DNA of 64,000 nt, from assembly GCF_900143525.1 (NCBI RefSeq), contig NZ_FREZ01000014.1, positions 1 to 64,000 on the forward strand. The letters are read 5' to 3'. This DNA comes from Ruegeria sp. Alg231-54. GTDB taxonomy: Bacteria; Pseudomonadota; Alphaproteobacteria; Rhodobacterales; Rhodobacteraceae. Both the position numbers and the translations under genes were made by a program. This document shows positions 1 through 8,816 of this stretch, piece by piece (the first letter of the stretch is position 1; each line of letters opens with the position of its first letter). The notes under the pieces are model-generated. The model was not told the origin of the DNA, did no database searches, and worked only from the letters and a program-made list of their open reading frames with translations.

Positions 1-1
1 C

Positions 2-265
2 GTTGGCCGCCCAGAAATGGTGCCGGGCGACTGGATCAAGGAAGGCGCCACCGTCATCGACGTGGGCATCAACCGCATTGAACGCGACGGCAAGAACAAG
101 CTGGTCGGCGACGTCGACTACGCCAGCGCCGCAACACGCGCCGGCGCCATCACCCCGGTCCCCGGCGGCGTAGGTCCCATGACCATCGCCTGCCTGCTGG
201 CCAACACACTCACCGCCTGCTGCCGCGCAAACAAACTGCCAGAACCAGAAGGCCTCACAGCCTGA
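2..265 (+). CDS. folD: FolD, C-terminal part (methylenetetrahydrofolate dehydrogenase/cyclohydrolase)
   Basis: This is the last 87 codons of the bifunctional cytosolic enzyme that interconverts 5,10-methylene-, methenyl- and 10-formyl-tetrahydrofolate using NADP. The reading frame is open to the left edge of the window, so the start and the catalytic Lys/Tyr region lie outside. What is seen is the end of the Rossmann NADP-binding domain ([11 protein letters not shown]) and the family signature PGGVGPMT followed by the terminal helix. The end is followed 3 bases later by a strong hairpin. Identification is firm; the gene is truncated only by the window border. Confidence 0.95.
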   Translation, partial: VGRPEMVPGDWIKEGATVIDVGINRIERDGKNKLVGDVDYASAATRAGAITPVPGGVGPMTIACLLANTLTACCRANKLPEPEGLTA

Positions 266-268
266 CCT

Positions 269-305
269 GTTTCGCTGGGGCGCAAAAAATGCGCCCCAGC
301 GAAAC
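269..305 (+). terminator. Strong hairpin after folD
   Basis: A perfect 15-bp stem (269-283 with 291-305) closes a 7-base A-rich loop right after the folD stop codon. There is no clear T-tract after it, only TCAATTTCG, so it may act as a 3'-end stabilising hairpin or a weak intrinsic terminator. Confidence 0.6.
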
Positions 306-482
306 TCAATTTCGCACAAGTGTGAAAATTGGCCATGATGTCAACGTGCTAAATTTCCCCCCTTTAAGGTTTGAATGTCTGAATGGGGCGTGTTAGCCGG
401 GATTTCCCAGCCGTTTGCAGTGTGTGAATGTTAGCTTTCCGGGGCTTTTGGCTGGGTCCCTGAAAGTGGTTTTTGATATGGT

Positions 483-1220
483 ATGACTTCAAAGCTAAGA
501 CCCATCTTCAGCCTGTGCAGCCCACAACGCGTGGTGGCCGGAGCGTTCTTCCTTCCTATGCTGGCTTACGCTTTTCCGCCGTTCCAGATGTCGGATTTGC
601 CGTTTGTCATAAGCTTCTTATTTTGGTTCGGGGTGATGGGCATCGCTGTAACGTCGACCTGGATGGCCCGAAAACTGATCCGCGAATCCGGGACTGTTCT
701 GAACCTGCCGGTGCGTGACCTGGCAATCGCTCTGTTTGTATTGCTGTTGTTTATCCCGTCCCTTTGGGTGCTGGCCGTGGTTCTGTTTTCCATTGGGGGC
801 CACTCCGCACCCGGCATTCCGCGGGTTGTTGGATACAGTGCGTTGTTTACCGCTGGCCTGATTCTGACCAGCCGGGCGGAACCCAAAAGCGCTCCACCAT
901 CATCCCCGGCACCGCGGCTTGCGCGACGGTTGCCTGCGTCTTTTCAGGGGCAAATTTATCGCCTGAGCTCGCGCAATCACTATGTGGATGTGGTCACATC
1001 AGAGGGCACCTTTGCGATCCGATTACGGCTCTCTGATGCGGTTGGGGAAATGGAGCCCTTGCGCGGGCATTGTGCGCACCGGTCCCATTGGATCGTGGAT
1101 GACGCAGTCACAGGCACTGAGAAGGTGGCCGACAGAATCTATTTGAAGCTGGTAAACGGTGACCTGATACCTGTCAGCCGGAAGTACAAGCCGATGCTTG
1201 AGGACGACGGGTTGATATGA
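483..1220 (+). CDS. Membrane-anchored LytTR-family DNA-binding regulator
   Basis: A 245-residue protein. The first half holds about four hydrophobic segments (about residues 17-35, 38-60, 77-100 and 112-130). The C-terminal half (about 150-240) is a LytTR DNA-binding domain, with the typical IYRLSSRNHYVDV strand, a central LRLSDAV helix and the HRSHWIV motif. It has no receiver (REC) domain, so it is not an ordinary response regulator. It may sense a membrane signal directly. LytTR proteins bind pairs of direct repeats, often in their own promoters; GTTAGC occurs twice upstream (392-397 and 430-435), which is only suggestive. The start at 483 has a weak Shine-Dalgarno. It converges with pdeM, with stop codons 2 bases apart. 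Target genes are unknown. Confidence 0.85.
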   Translation: MTSKLRPIFSLCSPQRVVAGAFFLPMLAYAFPPFQMSDLPFVISFLFWFGVMGIAVTSTWMARKLIRESGTVLNLPVRDLAIALFVLLLFIPSLWVLAVVLFSIGGHSAPGIPRVVGYSALFTAGLILTSRAEPKSAPPSSPAPRLARRLPASFQGQIYRLSSRNHYVDVVTSEGTFAIRLRLSDAVGEMEPLRGHCAHRSHWIVDDAVTGTEKVADRIYLKLVNGDLIPVSRKYKPMLEDDGLI

Positions 1221-1222
1221 TC

Positions 1223-1885
1223 TCAGCGTGGCATTGGGATGATTTGTGGATGAGGGCCGGTCAGGATGGCCATTGCCCGGTCGCTCATCAAGTCACTCAG
1301 AACTTTCTTGGAACTTCGCAGCCCGCCTGTATAGGTGCCATAGGCCGGCAGGATAAGTCGTGCATTATCCATCAAAAACGCAGGGCGTGTGATCGTCCGA
1401 CCGCGTGCCCTAATGCGGGTCTTGGGATGATAGTGCCCCGAGATTTCGTCGTGACCACTGGGTTGGGCGATATGTCGGAAAACCAATGGGCCTGCCGTGT
1501 ATTCAGCCAGATGTGTTCCGCTCAGATCTATTGGACCCGGGTCGTGGTTTCCTTCGATCCAAATCCATTGTCGGCCTGCTTGCAGGGCCGTCAACGAGAG
1601 CTTCTCGGCGGTGCCCAATGCAGCCAACGCATCCAAATCGTCAAAGCTGTCGCCAAGGCAAATGACAGTTTGCGCGCCGGTTCTGTCGATGTCGGCTGCC
1701 AGCCGGGTCAGGGTGTCCTGACTGTCATAGGGCGGCAAAGAGGGACCACCGCGCCGCGCCATACGTTCGGATTTGCCAAGATGCAGATCGCTGACGCATA
1801 ACAGTTTCCGGTTTGGCCACCACAACGCACCAGATCCCAATGCGCGCAGGTCTTGTTCAGCAAAGGAAAACGCCAGCTCGTTCAT
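1223..1885 (-). CDS. pdeM: Ligase-associated DNA damage response endonuclease PdeM
   Basis: A 220-residue calcineurin-like metallophosphoesterase. All metal-binding motifs are seen: SDLHLGKS (D-x-H), GDSFDD, GNHD and SGHYHP (G-H-x-H). This family is normally found with an Lhr-type DEXH helicase, an ATP-dependent DNA ligase and a beta-CASP-like exonuclease, and is thought to take part in DNA repair. Here the helicase lies immediately upstream with a 41-base gap, so the two are probably co-transcribed, but the ligase and exonuclease genes are not in the window. A near-match to the alphaproteobacterial LexA box lies in the gap (1891-1905). Confidence 0.9.
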   Translation of the reverse strand: MNELAFSFAEQDLRALGSGALWWPNRKLLCVSDLHLGKSERMARRGGPSLPPYDSQDTLTRLAADIDRTGAQTVICLGDSFDDLDALAALGTAEKLSLTALQAGRQWIWIEGNHDPGPIDLSGTHLAEYTAGPLVFRHIAQPSGHDEISGHYHPKTRIRARGRTITRPAFLMDNARLILPAYGTYTGGLRSSKKVLSDLMSDRAMAILTGPHPQIIPMPR

Positions 1886-1926
1886 GGTACGTTCTTCACC
1901 TGTTTTGATCCTTGGCGCAAGCTGAA

Positions 1927-4338
1927 TTACTTCGCGTCTAGTCCCGCAGCCTGTAGCAACCGGGCGCTTTCCTCGGCCAACAGGCGTTCTTCGGCGGCAC
2001 CTTTGACCGGTACTTTGCCAACCTCCAGAAACAACGGCGCGGCGAGGGGAGAGACCCGATCCAGCCGAACCAGATCTATCCGGTCACCAATTCGTTCAAT
2101 CATTGTCTCGATACGTCCAAAATCCACTAGTCCGCGCATTGCTTCCTCGCGGGTGATCTGCATCAGCAGGTGGTCGGGATCATACTTCAGCAACGTGTCG
2201 TAAAGTATGTCCGAGGAAAACGTAGCCTGACGCCCGCTTTTTCGTTGCCCGCCTGTATTGCGCTCGATCAGGCCTGCGATCGTGGCTGAGGCGCGAAAGG
2301 TGCGTTTCATGACAGCGTTGCCCGCCAGCCATGTCTCAAGCCCGTCACGAAGTTCGCCCAGTTGGAACAGAGGGCGTGGGTCGGTCACAGCATCCAGGCC
2401 CCAAACCAGCGTCGCATAGTCGGTGGCAACAAAACCAAGCGGCGCCAGCCCGGTTTCCTCCATCCGTTTGGTCAATAAAAGCCCAAGGGTCTGTTGCGCA
2501 TTGCGCCCGGCAAAGCCGTAAACACATAAATGTTCGCGGCCATCATTGGGAAAGCTCTCGATCAACAATCGGTCGCGTTGCGGCAATCGGGACATATCCC
2601 GCTGCAACGCTAACCACTCGGCTGTGTGTGCAGGTAGTTGTGGCCAGTCTGGCTGTGCGAACATGCGCAGGATACGGTCGCTGAGTTGGGTCGAGGTCGC
2701 GAACTTGGTGCCCGAGAACGTGGCGATTTTGGGTTTCTTGTCGGCCCGACGGCTGACTTCCACCACCATTTCGCGCAGCCCCTCGTACCGTACGATCTGT
2801 CCGCCAATCAGAAACGTGTCGCCGGGCGTCAGAGAGGCAGCAAATGCCTCCTCGACTTCACCCAGCGGTTTGCCCCCGCGATTGCGCTTTAGGCGGACCT
2901 TCAGCGTGTCTGTGTCCTGTATCGTGCCCAGGTTCATGCGAATACGCTGTGCTGCCCTTGGGTCTCTTAGCTGCCATTTCCCGTCTGGCCGCTGCAACAG
3001 CCGCTGCCAGCGATCATAGGCGCGCAGCGCGTAGCCGCCGGTTGCACAAAAGTCCAGACAAGCGTCGAATTTAGCGCGGTTGAGATCAGCGAATGGGCCT
3101 GCTGTTGTCATCTCGGCATACAATGCGTCCGCATCGAACGGACCCGCTGCGGCCGCAATTAAAACGTGCTGACACAACACGTCCCTTGGGCCCGGTCCGC
3201 GCGGTTCGCCATCCAGATCATGGGCCTTTGCCGCCTCCAACGCGGCGACGCACTCTACGACTTCAAACCGGTTCGCTGGCACTAATAGGGCTTTGGACGG
3301 GGCGTTGTAACGATGGTTGGCACGACCAATGCGCTGAACCAGACGTTTGACGTTCTTGGGCGCGCCAATCTGGATCACCAGATCCACATCGCCCCAGTCG
3401 ATGCCCAGATCTAGACTGCCGGTGCAAACAATGGCACGCAATTCGCCACGCACCATTGCAGCCTCGACCCGTTCGCGCTGTTGCCGATCCAGGCTGCCGT
3501 GGTGAATGCCAATGGGCAGCCCGTCATCATTGGCAAGCCAGATATTGTGAAAGAATATTTCGGCCTGCGCGCGGGTGTTGTGAAAGATAAGCGTGGTCTT
3601 GTGCCGTTTGATCTGCTCAAGAACGGCGGGGATCGAATAGGCCGCCCCTCCGCCGGACCAGGGCGGCATCTCTTGCGTCTCAAGCATTTGGATATCGGGG
3701 TCGGGGCCGGGATCAGCCTGAATGATCTTGCAAGGATCGGGGTGGCGGGCCAAAAACTGCGCGATGGCGTCGGGGTCTTCGACTGTGGCCGACAGGCCGA
3801 CGCGTCGCAGGTCAGGGCACAAGCTTTGCAAACGGGCTAGCGCCAACATCAACTGATCGCCACGCTTGCTTTCGGCCAGGGCGTGAATCTCGTCCACAAT
3901 CACGCGTTGGACGCCTGCAAACATCCGCGGGGCGTCTTCGTACGAAGTTAGTAAGGCCAGGCTTTCAGGCGTCGTCAGTAGGATGTGCGGAGGGTCCACG
4001 CGCTGACGTTTCTTTTGGGTGGCCGAGGTATCGCCTGTCCGGTCTTCAATGCGGATGGGCAGGCCAATATCGTCCGCCGGGCCGCGCAGGTTGCGGCGAA
4101 TGTCGGCTGCCAACGCTTTGAGCGGTGAAACATAGAGAGTATGCAGCCCGGGGCGATCATTTTCCGCCAACTCGGTCAGCGTCGGCAGGAAACCGGCCAT
4201 CGTTTTACCACCGCCGGTTGGCGCAATAAGCAAAGTGGCCGGGTCCGCAGCCCGGTCAAACATCTCTTGCTGATGTGGATGGATGGACCAGCCTTTGGTG
4301 TCAAACCAATCCGTGATCCGGGTGGGAATCTGCGTCAT
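1927..4338 (-). CDS. Ligase-associated DEXH-box helicase (Lhr family)
   Basis: An 803-residue superfamily 2 helicase. Motifs in order: Walker A APTGGGKT (about residue 40), DEIH box in VDEIHAL (about 148-154), SAT motif in LSATVED (about 182), and the C-terminal helicase domain with GIHHGSLDR (about 277) and QRIGRANHR. The rest is the Lhr-type winged-helix and beta-barrel region. The length fits the 'ligase-associated' subfamily (about 800 residues), not the 1500-residue Lhr of enterobacteria. It likely unwinds or remodels DNA or RNA-DNA structures in repair, together with PdeM downstream. A 40-base gap separates it from the AAA ATPase gene upstream. Confidence 0.92.
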   Translation of the reverse strand: MTQIPTRITDWFDTKGWSIHPHQQEMFDRAADPATLLIAPTGGGKTMAGFLPTLTELAENDRPGLHTLYVSPLKALAADIRRNLRGPADDIGLPIRIEDRTGDTSATQKKRQRVDPPHILLTTPESLALLTSYEDAPRMFAGVQRVIVDEIHALAESKRGDQLMLALARLQSLCPDLRRVGLSATVEDPDAIAQFLARHPDPCKIIQADPGPDPDIQMLETQEMPPWSGGGAAYSIPAVLEQIKRHKTTLIFHNTRAQAEIFFHNIWLANDDGLPIGIHHGSLDRQQRERVEAAMVRGELRAIVCTGSLDLGIDWGDVDLVIQIGAPKNVKRLVQRIGRANHRYNAPSKALLVPANRFEVVECVAALEAAKAHDLDGEPRGPGPRDVLCQHVLIAAAAGPFDADALYAEMTTAGPFADLNRAKFDACLDFCATGGYALRAYDRWQRLLQRPDGKWQLRDPRAAQRIRMNLGTIQDTDTLKVRLKRNRGGKPLGEVEEAFAASLTPGDTFLIGGQIVRYEGLREMVVEVSRRADKKPKIATFSGTKFATSTQLSDRILRMFAQPDWPQLPAHTAEWLALQRDMSRLPQRDRLLIESFPNDGREHLCVYGFAGRNAQQTLGLLLTKRMEETGLAPLGFVATDYATLVWGLDAVTDPRPLFQLGELRDGLETWLAGNAVMKRTFRASATIAGLIERNTGGQRKSGRQATFSSDILYDTLLKYDPDHLLMQITREEAMRGLVDFGRIETMIERIGDRIDLVRLDRVSPLAAPLFLEVGKVPVKGAAEERLLAEESARLLQAAGLDAK

Positions 4339-4378
4339 GAACGCAGACTACCCGGCCTGTCCCGGAAATGGCACGGCG

Positions 4379-5686
4379 TTAATTTACGATTATCTCGTCT
4401 TTGACGAACATGTTAGCCCAGGCCCTGTCGATCAGGTCGGGGCTCATCTGATAGGGGATGCCCTCGAATTCGCAGATCGAGATCATCTGGTCGATCAGGA
4501 AGATCGGCTGATAGTTGGCATAAACGTTGTTGATGGTCGGGTACTTGACCTTCAGCAAGTGCACCAGAGCGGATTCATCCAGCGGCATGCCGCGTTTCCG
4601 CGCCACCATTGCAAAGATTTTTAGGAAGTCTTCTTGAACGGGACCACCGATCTTAATCTTGAAGAAGATCCGGCGCAGGGCCGCTTGGTCGAAGATCTCA
4701 TTCGGGTGGAAGTTGGTCGAGAAGATGACCAATGTGTCAAACGGAACCTCAAACTTTTCGCCAGACTGCAGGCCAAGAATGTCCTTGTTCTCTTCCAGAG
4801 GAACAATCCAGCGGTTGATCAGCGCCTGTGGCGGTTCCTGCTGACGACCAAGGTCGTCCACGATAAAGATGCCGCCGGTTGATTTCAGCTGCAGTGGCGC
4901 CTGATAGGTACGTGCAGTCGGGTTGTAGACCAGATCCAGCATTGAAAGCGAAAGTTCACCACCCGTTACCACGGTCGGGCGTTCGCACTGAACATAGCGT
5001 GTGTCGAACCGCTTGCGACGGCGCAGGCTGTTGGGGTCATCCGCCTCTTGCTCGATCGCAGTGTGGACGATCGGATCATAGACCGTGATCACCTGACCTG
5101 CATACTCGATGGCACGGGGAACATAGACGTTGTCCCCCAGCGCGTCGCGAATACCGTTCGAGATTGAGGATTTACCGTTTCCCGGAGGGCCATACATCAG
5201 AATTGACCGGCCGGCGCTGACCGCGGGGCCCAGATGGTCCAGCAGGCTGTCGGGCAGAACCAGATGTCCCATCGCACCGGTTAGCTGATCGCGGGTCACC
5301 TGAATATTGCGGATTGACTGACGCTTGACCTGTTCCCGGTATACGTCCAGCGGAACCGGCATGGCACCGAAGTATTCAGATTGGCTCAGCGCGTCCAGAG
5401 CGCGGGCTTTACCGGCATCGGTAAGCTGATAGCCCATCTCGTTACCGCTGTTGGCGTTTAACGTACCGGTCGCTTCGAGCAGTTTTTGTTCGCGGGCAAT
5501 GTCCACAAGTTCTTGCGTGACCGCACCAGGCAAACAGATCGCTTCCGCGATCTCCGTGACCGTATCCACGTTTTTTCGGAATATTGTCTTGAGCAGAATG
5601 TCCCGCATCATCACGATGGGCAGTTTCATTTCGGCCATACCCTTTGGGGCAGGGGGGGCCATAACCGAGGTCGTCTGCATATTCAT
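4379..5686 (-). CDS. AAA ATPase of the Flp pilus (tad) locus, chaperone-like
   Basis: A 435-residue AAA+ ATPase at the distal end of the tad cluster. Walker A is YGPPGNGKSS (about residue 165 from the ATG) and Walker B is GIFIVDDLGRQ, with Asp-Asp in place of Asp-Glu. A sensor 1-like STNFHP and an arginine-rich AALRRIFF follow. The N-terminal 130 residues look like a small winged-helix region. Homologues in Roseobacter genomes are commonly annotated as 'ATPase with chaperone activity, associated with Flp pilus assembly', and the position here agrees; an actual role in pilus biogenesis is inferred. I chose ATG at 5686; an in-frame GTG at 5707 would add 7 residues, and ATG at 5680 is also possible. 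No strong Shine-Dalgarno decides. Confidence 0.85.
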   Translation of the reverse strand: MNMQTTSVMAPPAPKGMAEMKLPIVMMRDILLKTIFRKNVDTVTEIAEAICLPGAVTQELVDIAREQKLLEATGTLNANSGNEMGYQLTDAGKARALDALSQSEYFGAMPVPLDVYREQVKRQSIRNIQVTRDQLTGAMGHLVLPDSLLDHLGPAVSAGRSILMYGPPGNGKSSISNGIRDALGDNVYVPRAIEYAGQVITVYDPIVHTAIEQEADDPNSLRRRKRFDTRYVQCERPTVVTGGELSLSMLDLVYNPTARTYQAPLQLKSTGGIFIVDDLGRQQEPPQALINRWIVPLEENKDILGLQSGEKFEVPFDTLVIFSTNFHPNEIFDQAALRRIFFKIKIGGPVQEDFLKIFAMVARKRGMPLDESALVHLLKVKYPTINNVYANYQPIFLIDQMISICEFEGIPYQMSPDLIDRAWANMFVKDEIIVN

Positions 5687-5802
5687 GAGCGTTGCCCGTC
5701 TATCCACTAATCACGCCAAAAGCCCCACACGGGCCACTTGCGTAAAATCTTAACCTGATTTGTGTCAGCACCAAGGCACTGAAAAGGCGGACTGATGATA
5801 GT

Positions 5803-6348
5803 TTATGAGCCGGAAACAGTACCGAGAATCAGATAGATCGCCAAGCTGGCCCCCAAAGGAAAACCCATCGGAAATTTCTTGCCCCGATCCCAGCTTTCCC
5901 AGTCCGGGGCAATTGCCCTAAGGCGCGTGTGCTTGGCCAGCCTATGCGTCACATATGCACCCAGCATGGCACAAGTGGCGATTAGCGTCATAAGCAGATA
6001 GTCACCGGCCCAGACAAAGGCCGAGGCGGCAGCTAGAAACTTGGCGTCACCTGCGCCCATGGCACCAGCCGCGTTGAACAGGATGCCGAAAAACAGAACG
6101 ACAAAGATGTGCAGCAATTGCCATAGATAGGGTGGCAGCGTCAGGGCAATCGGGCCCACGCCGCCGGTCGTCCACGCGGTGGACCAGGGCGGCAGCACAA
6201 TCAATCCGACAACAGCAAAAATCGCGATCAAAGCGATCACGGCGTGATTTTTGATCAACATGCTACGCAGATCAGTGAAGGCCACGTAAAAGCAGATAGG
6301 CAACACAAATGGCAAAAACCATGCGGCTGCCGTCGCTGGGATATTCAT
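5803..6348 (-). CDS. cpaA: Prepilin peptidase CpaA/TadV (A24 family)
   Basis: A 181-residue integral membrane aspartic protease that cleaves the leader peptide of Flp prepilins at the cytoplasmic face. Both catalytic aspartates are visible: one in FTDLRSMLI (about residue 26) and one in the GAGDAKFLAA motif (GxGD, about residue 100). About six transmembrane segments. Like other CpaA/TadV enzymes it lacks the N-methylation domain of PilD. The start is 3 bases after the stop of the TPR lipoprotein gene, with GAGG upstream, so it is translationally linked to it. The likely substrates are the two Flp prepilins at the start of this locus. Confidence 0.93.
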   Translation of the reverse strand: MNIPATAAAWFLPFVLPICFYVAFTDLRSMLIKNHAVIALIAIFAVVGLIVLPPWSTAWTTGGVGPIALTLPPYLWQLLHIFVVLFFGILFNAAGAMGAGDAKFLAAASAFVWAGDYLLMTLIATCAMLGAYVTHRLAKHTRLRAIAPDWESWDRGKKFPMGFPLGASLAIYLILGTVSGS

Positions 6349-6351
6349 GAA

Positions 6352-7203
6352 TCAGGCCTCTTCAAGCGCGCGAAGCGATCGAACGGCTTCCTCATAGTGC
6401 TGCGGGTGGGTTGCGATGGCTTCGCGGAACAGGTTCTTGGCCGTTGTGATGTCGCCTTGTTTGATCGCAGAAATGCCCATTGTATTAAGCAACATGGCCC
6501 GCTCAATCTGCGTCAGAGGAACAACTGGCATGTTATAGTTGCCCTGCGCGGCCCTGGCCAACACGAGGTTGTTCTTAGCGGTGAACAGCGACTTGTCCTG
6601 ACGGATTGCTTCGGAAAACAATCGTTCAGCATCGGCGTAGTCACCGCGCGACAGCTTGGAGTAGCCCCAGTTGTTCATAACGCTGCCAGGGCGCGTGGTC
6701 AGACCGACGGCTGTTTCGTAAAAGTGATCCGCGCGTTTCCAGTCTTTGCTGGAGTCTGCAACGACCGCCTCAAGACGGTAACGTTGGAACGTTTCATAGG
6801 TTGGAGGAACCGAATCCAGCGTCGACTTGGCTGTTGACCAGTCACCCGCGCGGACCGATGCGGCGGCGTATTCGACCCGGTCGACGTTGCTCGCGCCCTT
6901 CATGGTCGCCACTTTTTTCCACGCCGAAGCGGCTTCGGTCGTGCGTTTGGCGCGTGTAAGAGAAATCGCGAGGCCCCGTTGCAGGTCGATCCGGCCAGGG
7001 TTTTTTGCGGCGGCCCCTTTGAAATAGGTCACAGCCTCGTTCGGATCAGCCGCGGTCAGAAGAACCTCGTTCAGGTTGGTTTCGTCAATGACGTTCACCT
7101 CCTGATAGGTGCGTTCGACCTTTTCTTCTTCGGTTTCCTTTTCGCAGGCGGACAGAACCATCCCGCAGATCACTATCGTCGGAATCAAGAATTGTTGGCG
7201 CAT
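6352..7203 (-). CDS. TadD-like TPR lipoprotein (second copy)
   Basis: A 283-residue secreted lipoprotein with lipobox LSAC (Cys about residue 20) and several tetratricopeptide repeats from about residue 50 to the end (EAVTYFKGAAAKNPGRIDLQ, DYADAERLFSEAIRQDKSLF and ITTAKNLFREAIATHPQHYE are clear units). TadD proteins are thought to act as pilotins or scaffolds for the outer-membrane secretin of the Tad system. It lies directly before cpaA and after a shorter TPR lipoprotein gene. Start at 7203 has a good AAGGGA ribosome site. The tad membership is strong; which of the two TPR proteins is the functional TadD cannot be told. Confidence 0.88.
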   Translation of the reverse strand: MRQQFLIPTIVICGMVLSACEKETEEEKVERTYQEVNVIDETNLNEVLLTAADPNEAVTYFKGAAAKNPGRIDLQRGLAISLTRAKRTTEAASAWKKVATMKGASNVDRVEYAAASVRAGDWSTAKSTLDSVPPTYETFQRYRLEAVVADSSKDWKRADHFYETAVGLTTRPGSVMNNWGYSKLSRGDYADAERLFSEAIRQDKSLFTAKNNLVLARAAQGNYNMPVVPLTQIERAMLLNTMGISAIKQGDITTAKNLFREAIATHPQHYEEAVRSLRALEEA

Positions 7204-7233
7204 TTTTTGCGTCCCTTACTGCTCTTGCCAATG

Positions 7234-7815
7234 TTACGGGAGCTTGCGCAGCATGAATTGCCCGTCGCCTTGCTGCTCCAGTTTATATTCTTGTTTTTCC
7301 GGGGTAGTATTAACAGGATTTTCCATTTTTGCGAGTGCTAAGCGCAGATTGTCCAAGATTGCGTCACTTTCGCCATTGTCCAAAGCAAAGGCGCGCCTGA
7401 ACATCTGCTCTGCCTCAGGGTATTCGGCCTTTTCCATCAGCACAACACCCAGATTATTCCACGCAATGGGCCAGTCGGGTTCATCCTCTATCGCGCGGCG
7501 CAGCAGTTCTTCTGCTTGCCCCAAACGCCTGAGACCCAGGTTTGCAGTTCCCATTGACGTCAGAAGTTCCGTTGTCATCCCCTGATCCAGCGCGGCGCGG
7601 GAAAAGGAAGTCAGCGCAAGCTCATATTCGCCCGATACCATCAGTCGGTTTCCGACCGTAATCGGATCAACGGCATCGGCTTTGGGGTCAACGCCCGGAG
7701 CGTCCAGACCGTTTGAAAGGCCCATTTCTGTGCAAGAGGCCACCATGGCAAGAACCATGGTGGCCTGAAAAATGCGGCGCAGCCTGAAACTGGTACACCT
7801 GAGATTTATTTCCAT
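7234..7815 (-). CDS. tadD: TadD-like TPR lipoprotein (first copy)
   Basis: A 193-residue lipoprotein (lipobox MVASC at about residue 26) with three or so TPR units: GEYELALTSFSRAALDQGM, GQAEELLRRAIEDEPDWPIA and EYPEAEQMFRRAFALDNGES. It directly follows tadC. I chose ATG at 7815, 7 bases after the tadC stop; the longer frame opens with TTG at 7842, inside tadC, and would spoil the signal peptide. It is a paralogue of the next gene by fold, not by close sequence identity. Probably needed for secretin localisation or stability. Confidence 0.88.
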   Translation of the reverse strand: MEINLRCTSFRLRRIFQATMVLAMVASCTEMGLSNGLDAPGVDPKADAVDPITVGNRLMVSGEYELALTSFSRAALDQGMTTELLTSMGTANLGLRRLGQAEELLRRAIEDEPDWPIAWNNLGVVLMEKAEYPEAEQMFRRAFALDNGESDAILDNLRLALAKMENPVNTTPEKQEYKLEQQGDGQFMLRKLP

Positions 7816-7822
7816 CGGGACG

Positions 7823-8806
7823 TTATCCACCGGCTTTTGCAAACTCCGCGATACCTTTTGCCGACGGGCCGACGAGAATGACCAGCAACGGCGGTACCGT
7901 CAGCATCATTGTGGCAAGTGTCATTTTGGTTGGCAACTTATTCGCGGCCTCTTCGGCGCGCATAACCCGCTTGTCACGCATTTCACCGGCATAAACCCGC
8001 AGGGCTTCGGCGATTGACGTACCAAACGTGGCCGACTGGATCATAACAGTCACGAACGAACTGACGTCCTGAACACCGCAGCGTGTACCAAAGTCTCTGA
8101 GAACGCTGTCCCTGTCCTTACCTGCCTTCAGTTCGTGTGCGACAACCTCGAACTCCGAGGCAATATCCGGGTAAGAGACTTTCATCTCAGCCGCGACCCT
8201 AACAATCGCCTGATCCAGCGACTGCCCCGCTTCGACGCAGACCAGCATAAGGTCCAGAGTGTCGGGGAAACCTGCAACGATGGCTTCCTGGCGTTCGGCA
8301 ACGCGTCGCGTAATCCAATAGCGTGGGAGGAAGTAGAACGCACATGCCGGGATCAAGACGCGCATGGCCATCTGGGCCGGGGTGAATTCCTGATCGCCGG
8401 CAAAAACCGTGACCAAAAGCACGCCAATCGAAATGCCGATCAAACCAAGGGCAAATTGAGCAAAGTGAAAAAAGCGGACCGCGTCCTTGGATTGATACCC
8501 CGCCTGGCGCAGTTTGAGCTCCATCGCGGACAGTTCTTCTTTGTTCTGTGGTTCCAGGAAATTCGCAAATTTCTGAAGCTGCTCGTTGCGGTTGGATTGT
8601 CGTAGTTTGTCCTTGTTGCCTTTCTTGCTTTCCTTGGGCGCTGCATGTGAACGCTGCAGTTTCTTGAGAGGGTCCTCAGGCTGGTTCAGCATCAGTGGCA
8701 AGGCCACAAGGATCATGAACAACCCCAGAACACCAACCACGATAAGGGGTCCAAACGGTCCCAAATGCTCCGTCAGGACTTCATTGATTCGAGTCAGAAA
8801 TTCCAT
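7823..8806 (-). CDS. tadC: Tad inner-membrane platform protein TadC
   Basis: A 327-residue type II secretion F-domain protein with hydrophobic segments near residues 18-38, about 115-150 and 300-320. The T2SSF domain (about residues 160-300) has the typical EFEVVAHELKAGKDRDSVLRDF and ATFGTSIAEALRVYAGEMRDKR stretches. With TadB it forms the inner-membrane platform that couples the CpaF ATPase to pilin polymerisation. It is 10 bases downstream of tadB. Confidence 0.94.
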   Translation of the reverse strand: MEFLTRINEVLTEHLGPFGPLIVVGVLGLFMILVALPLMLNQPEDPLKKLQRSHAAPKESKKGNKDKLRQSNRNEQLQKFANFLEPQNKEELSAMELKLRQAGYQSKDAVRFFHFAQFALGLIGISIGVLLVTVFAGDQEFTPAQMAMRVLIPACAFYFLPRYWITRRVAERQEAIVAGFPDTLDLMLVCVEAGQSLDQAIVRVAAEMKVSYPDIASEFEVVAHELKAGKDRDSVLRDFGTRCGVQDVSSFVTVMIQSATFGTSIAEALRVYAGEMRDKRVMRAEEAANKLPTKMTLATMMLTVPPLLVILVGPSAKGIAEFAKAGG

Positions 8807-8816
8807 ACTTAAGCCC

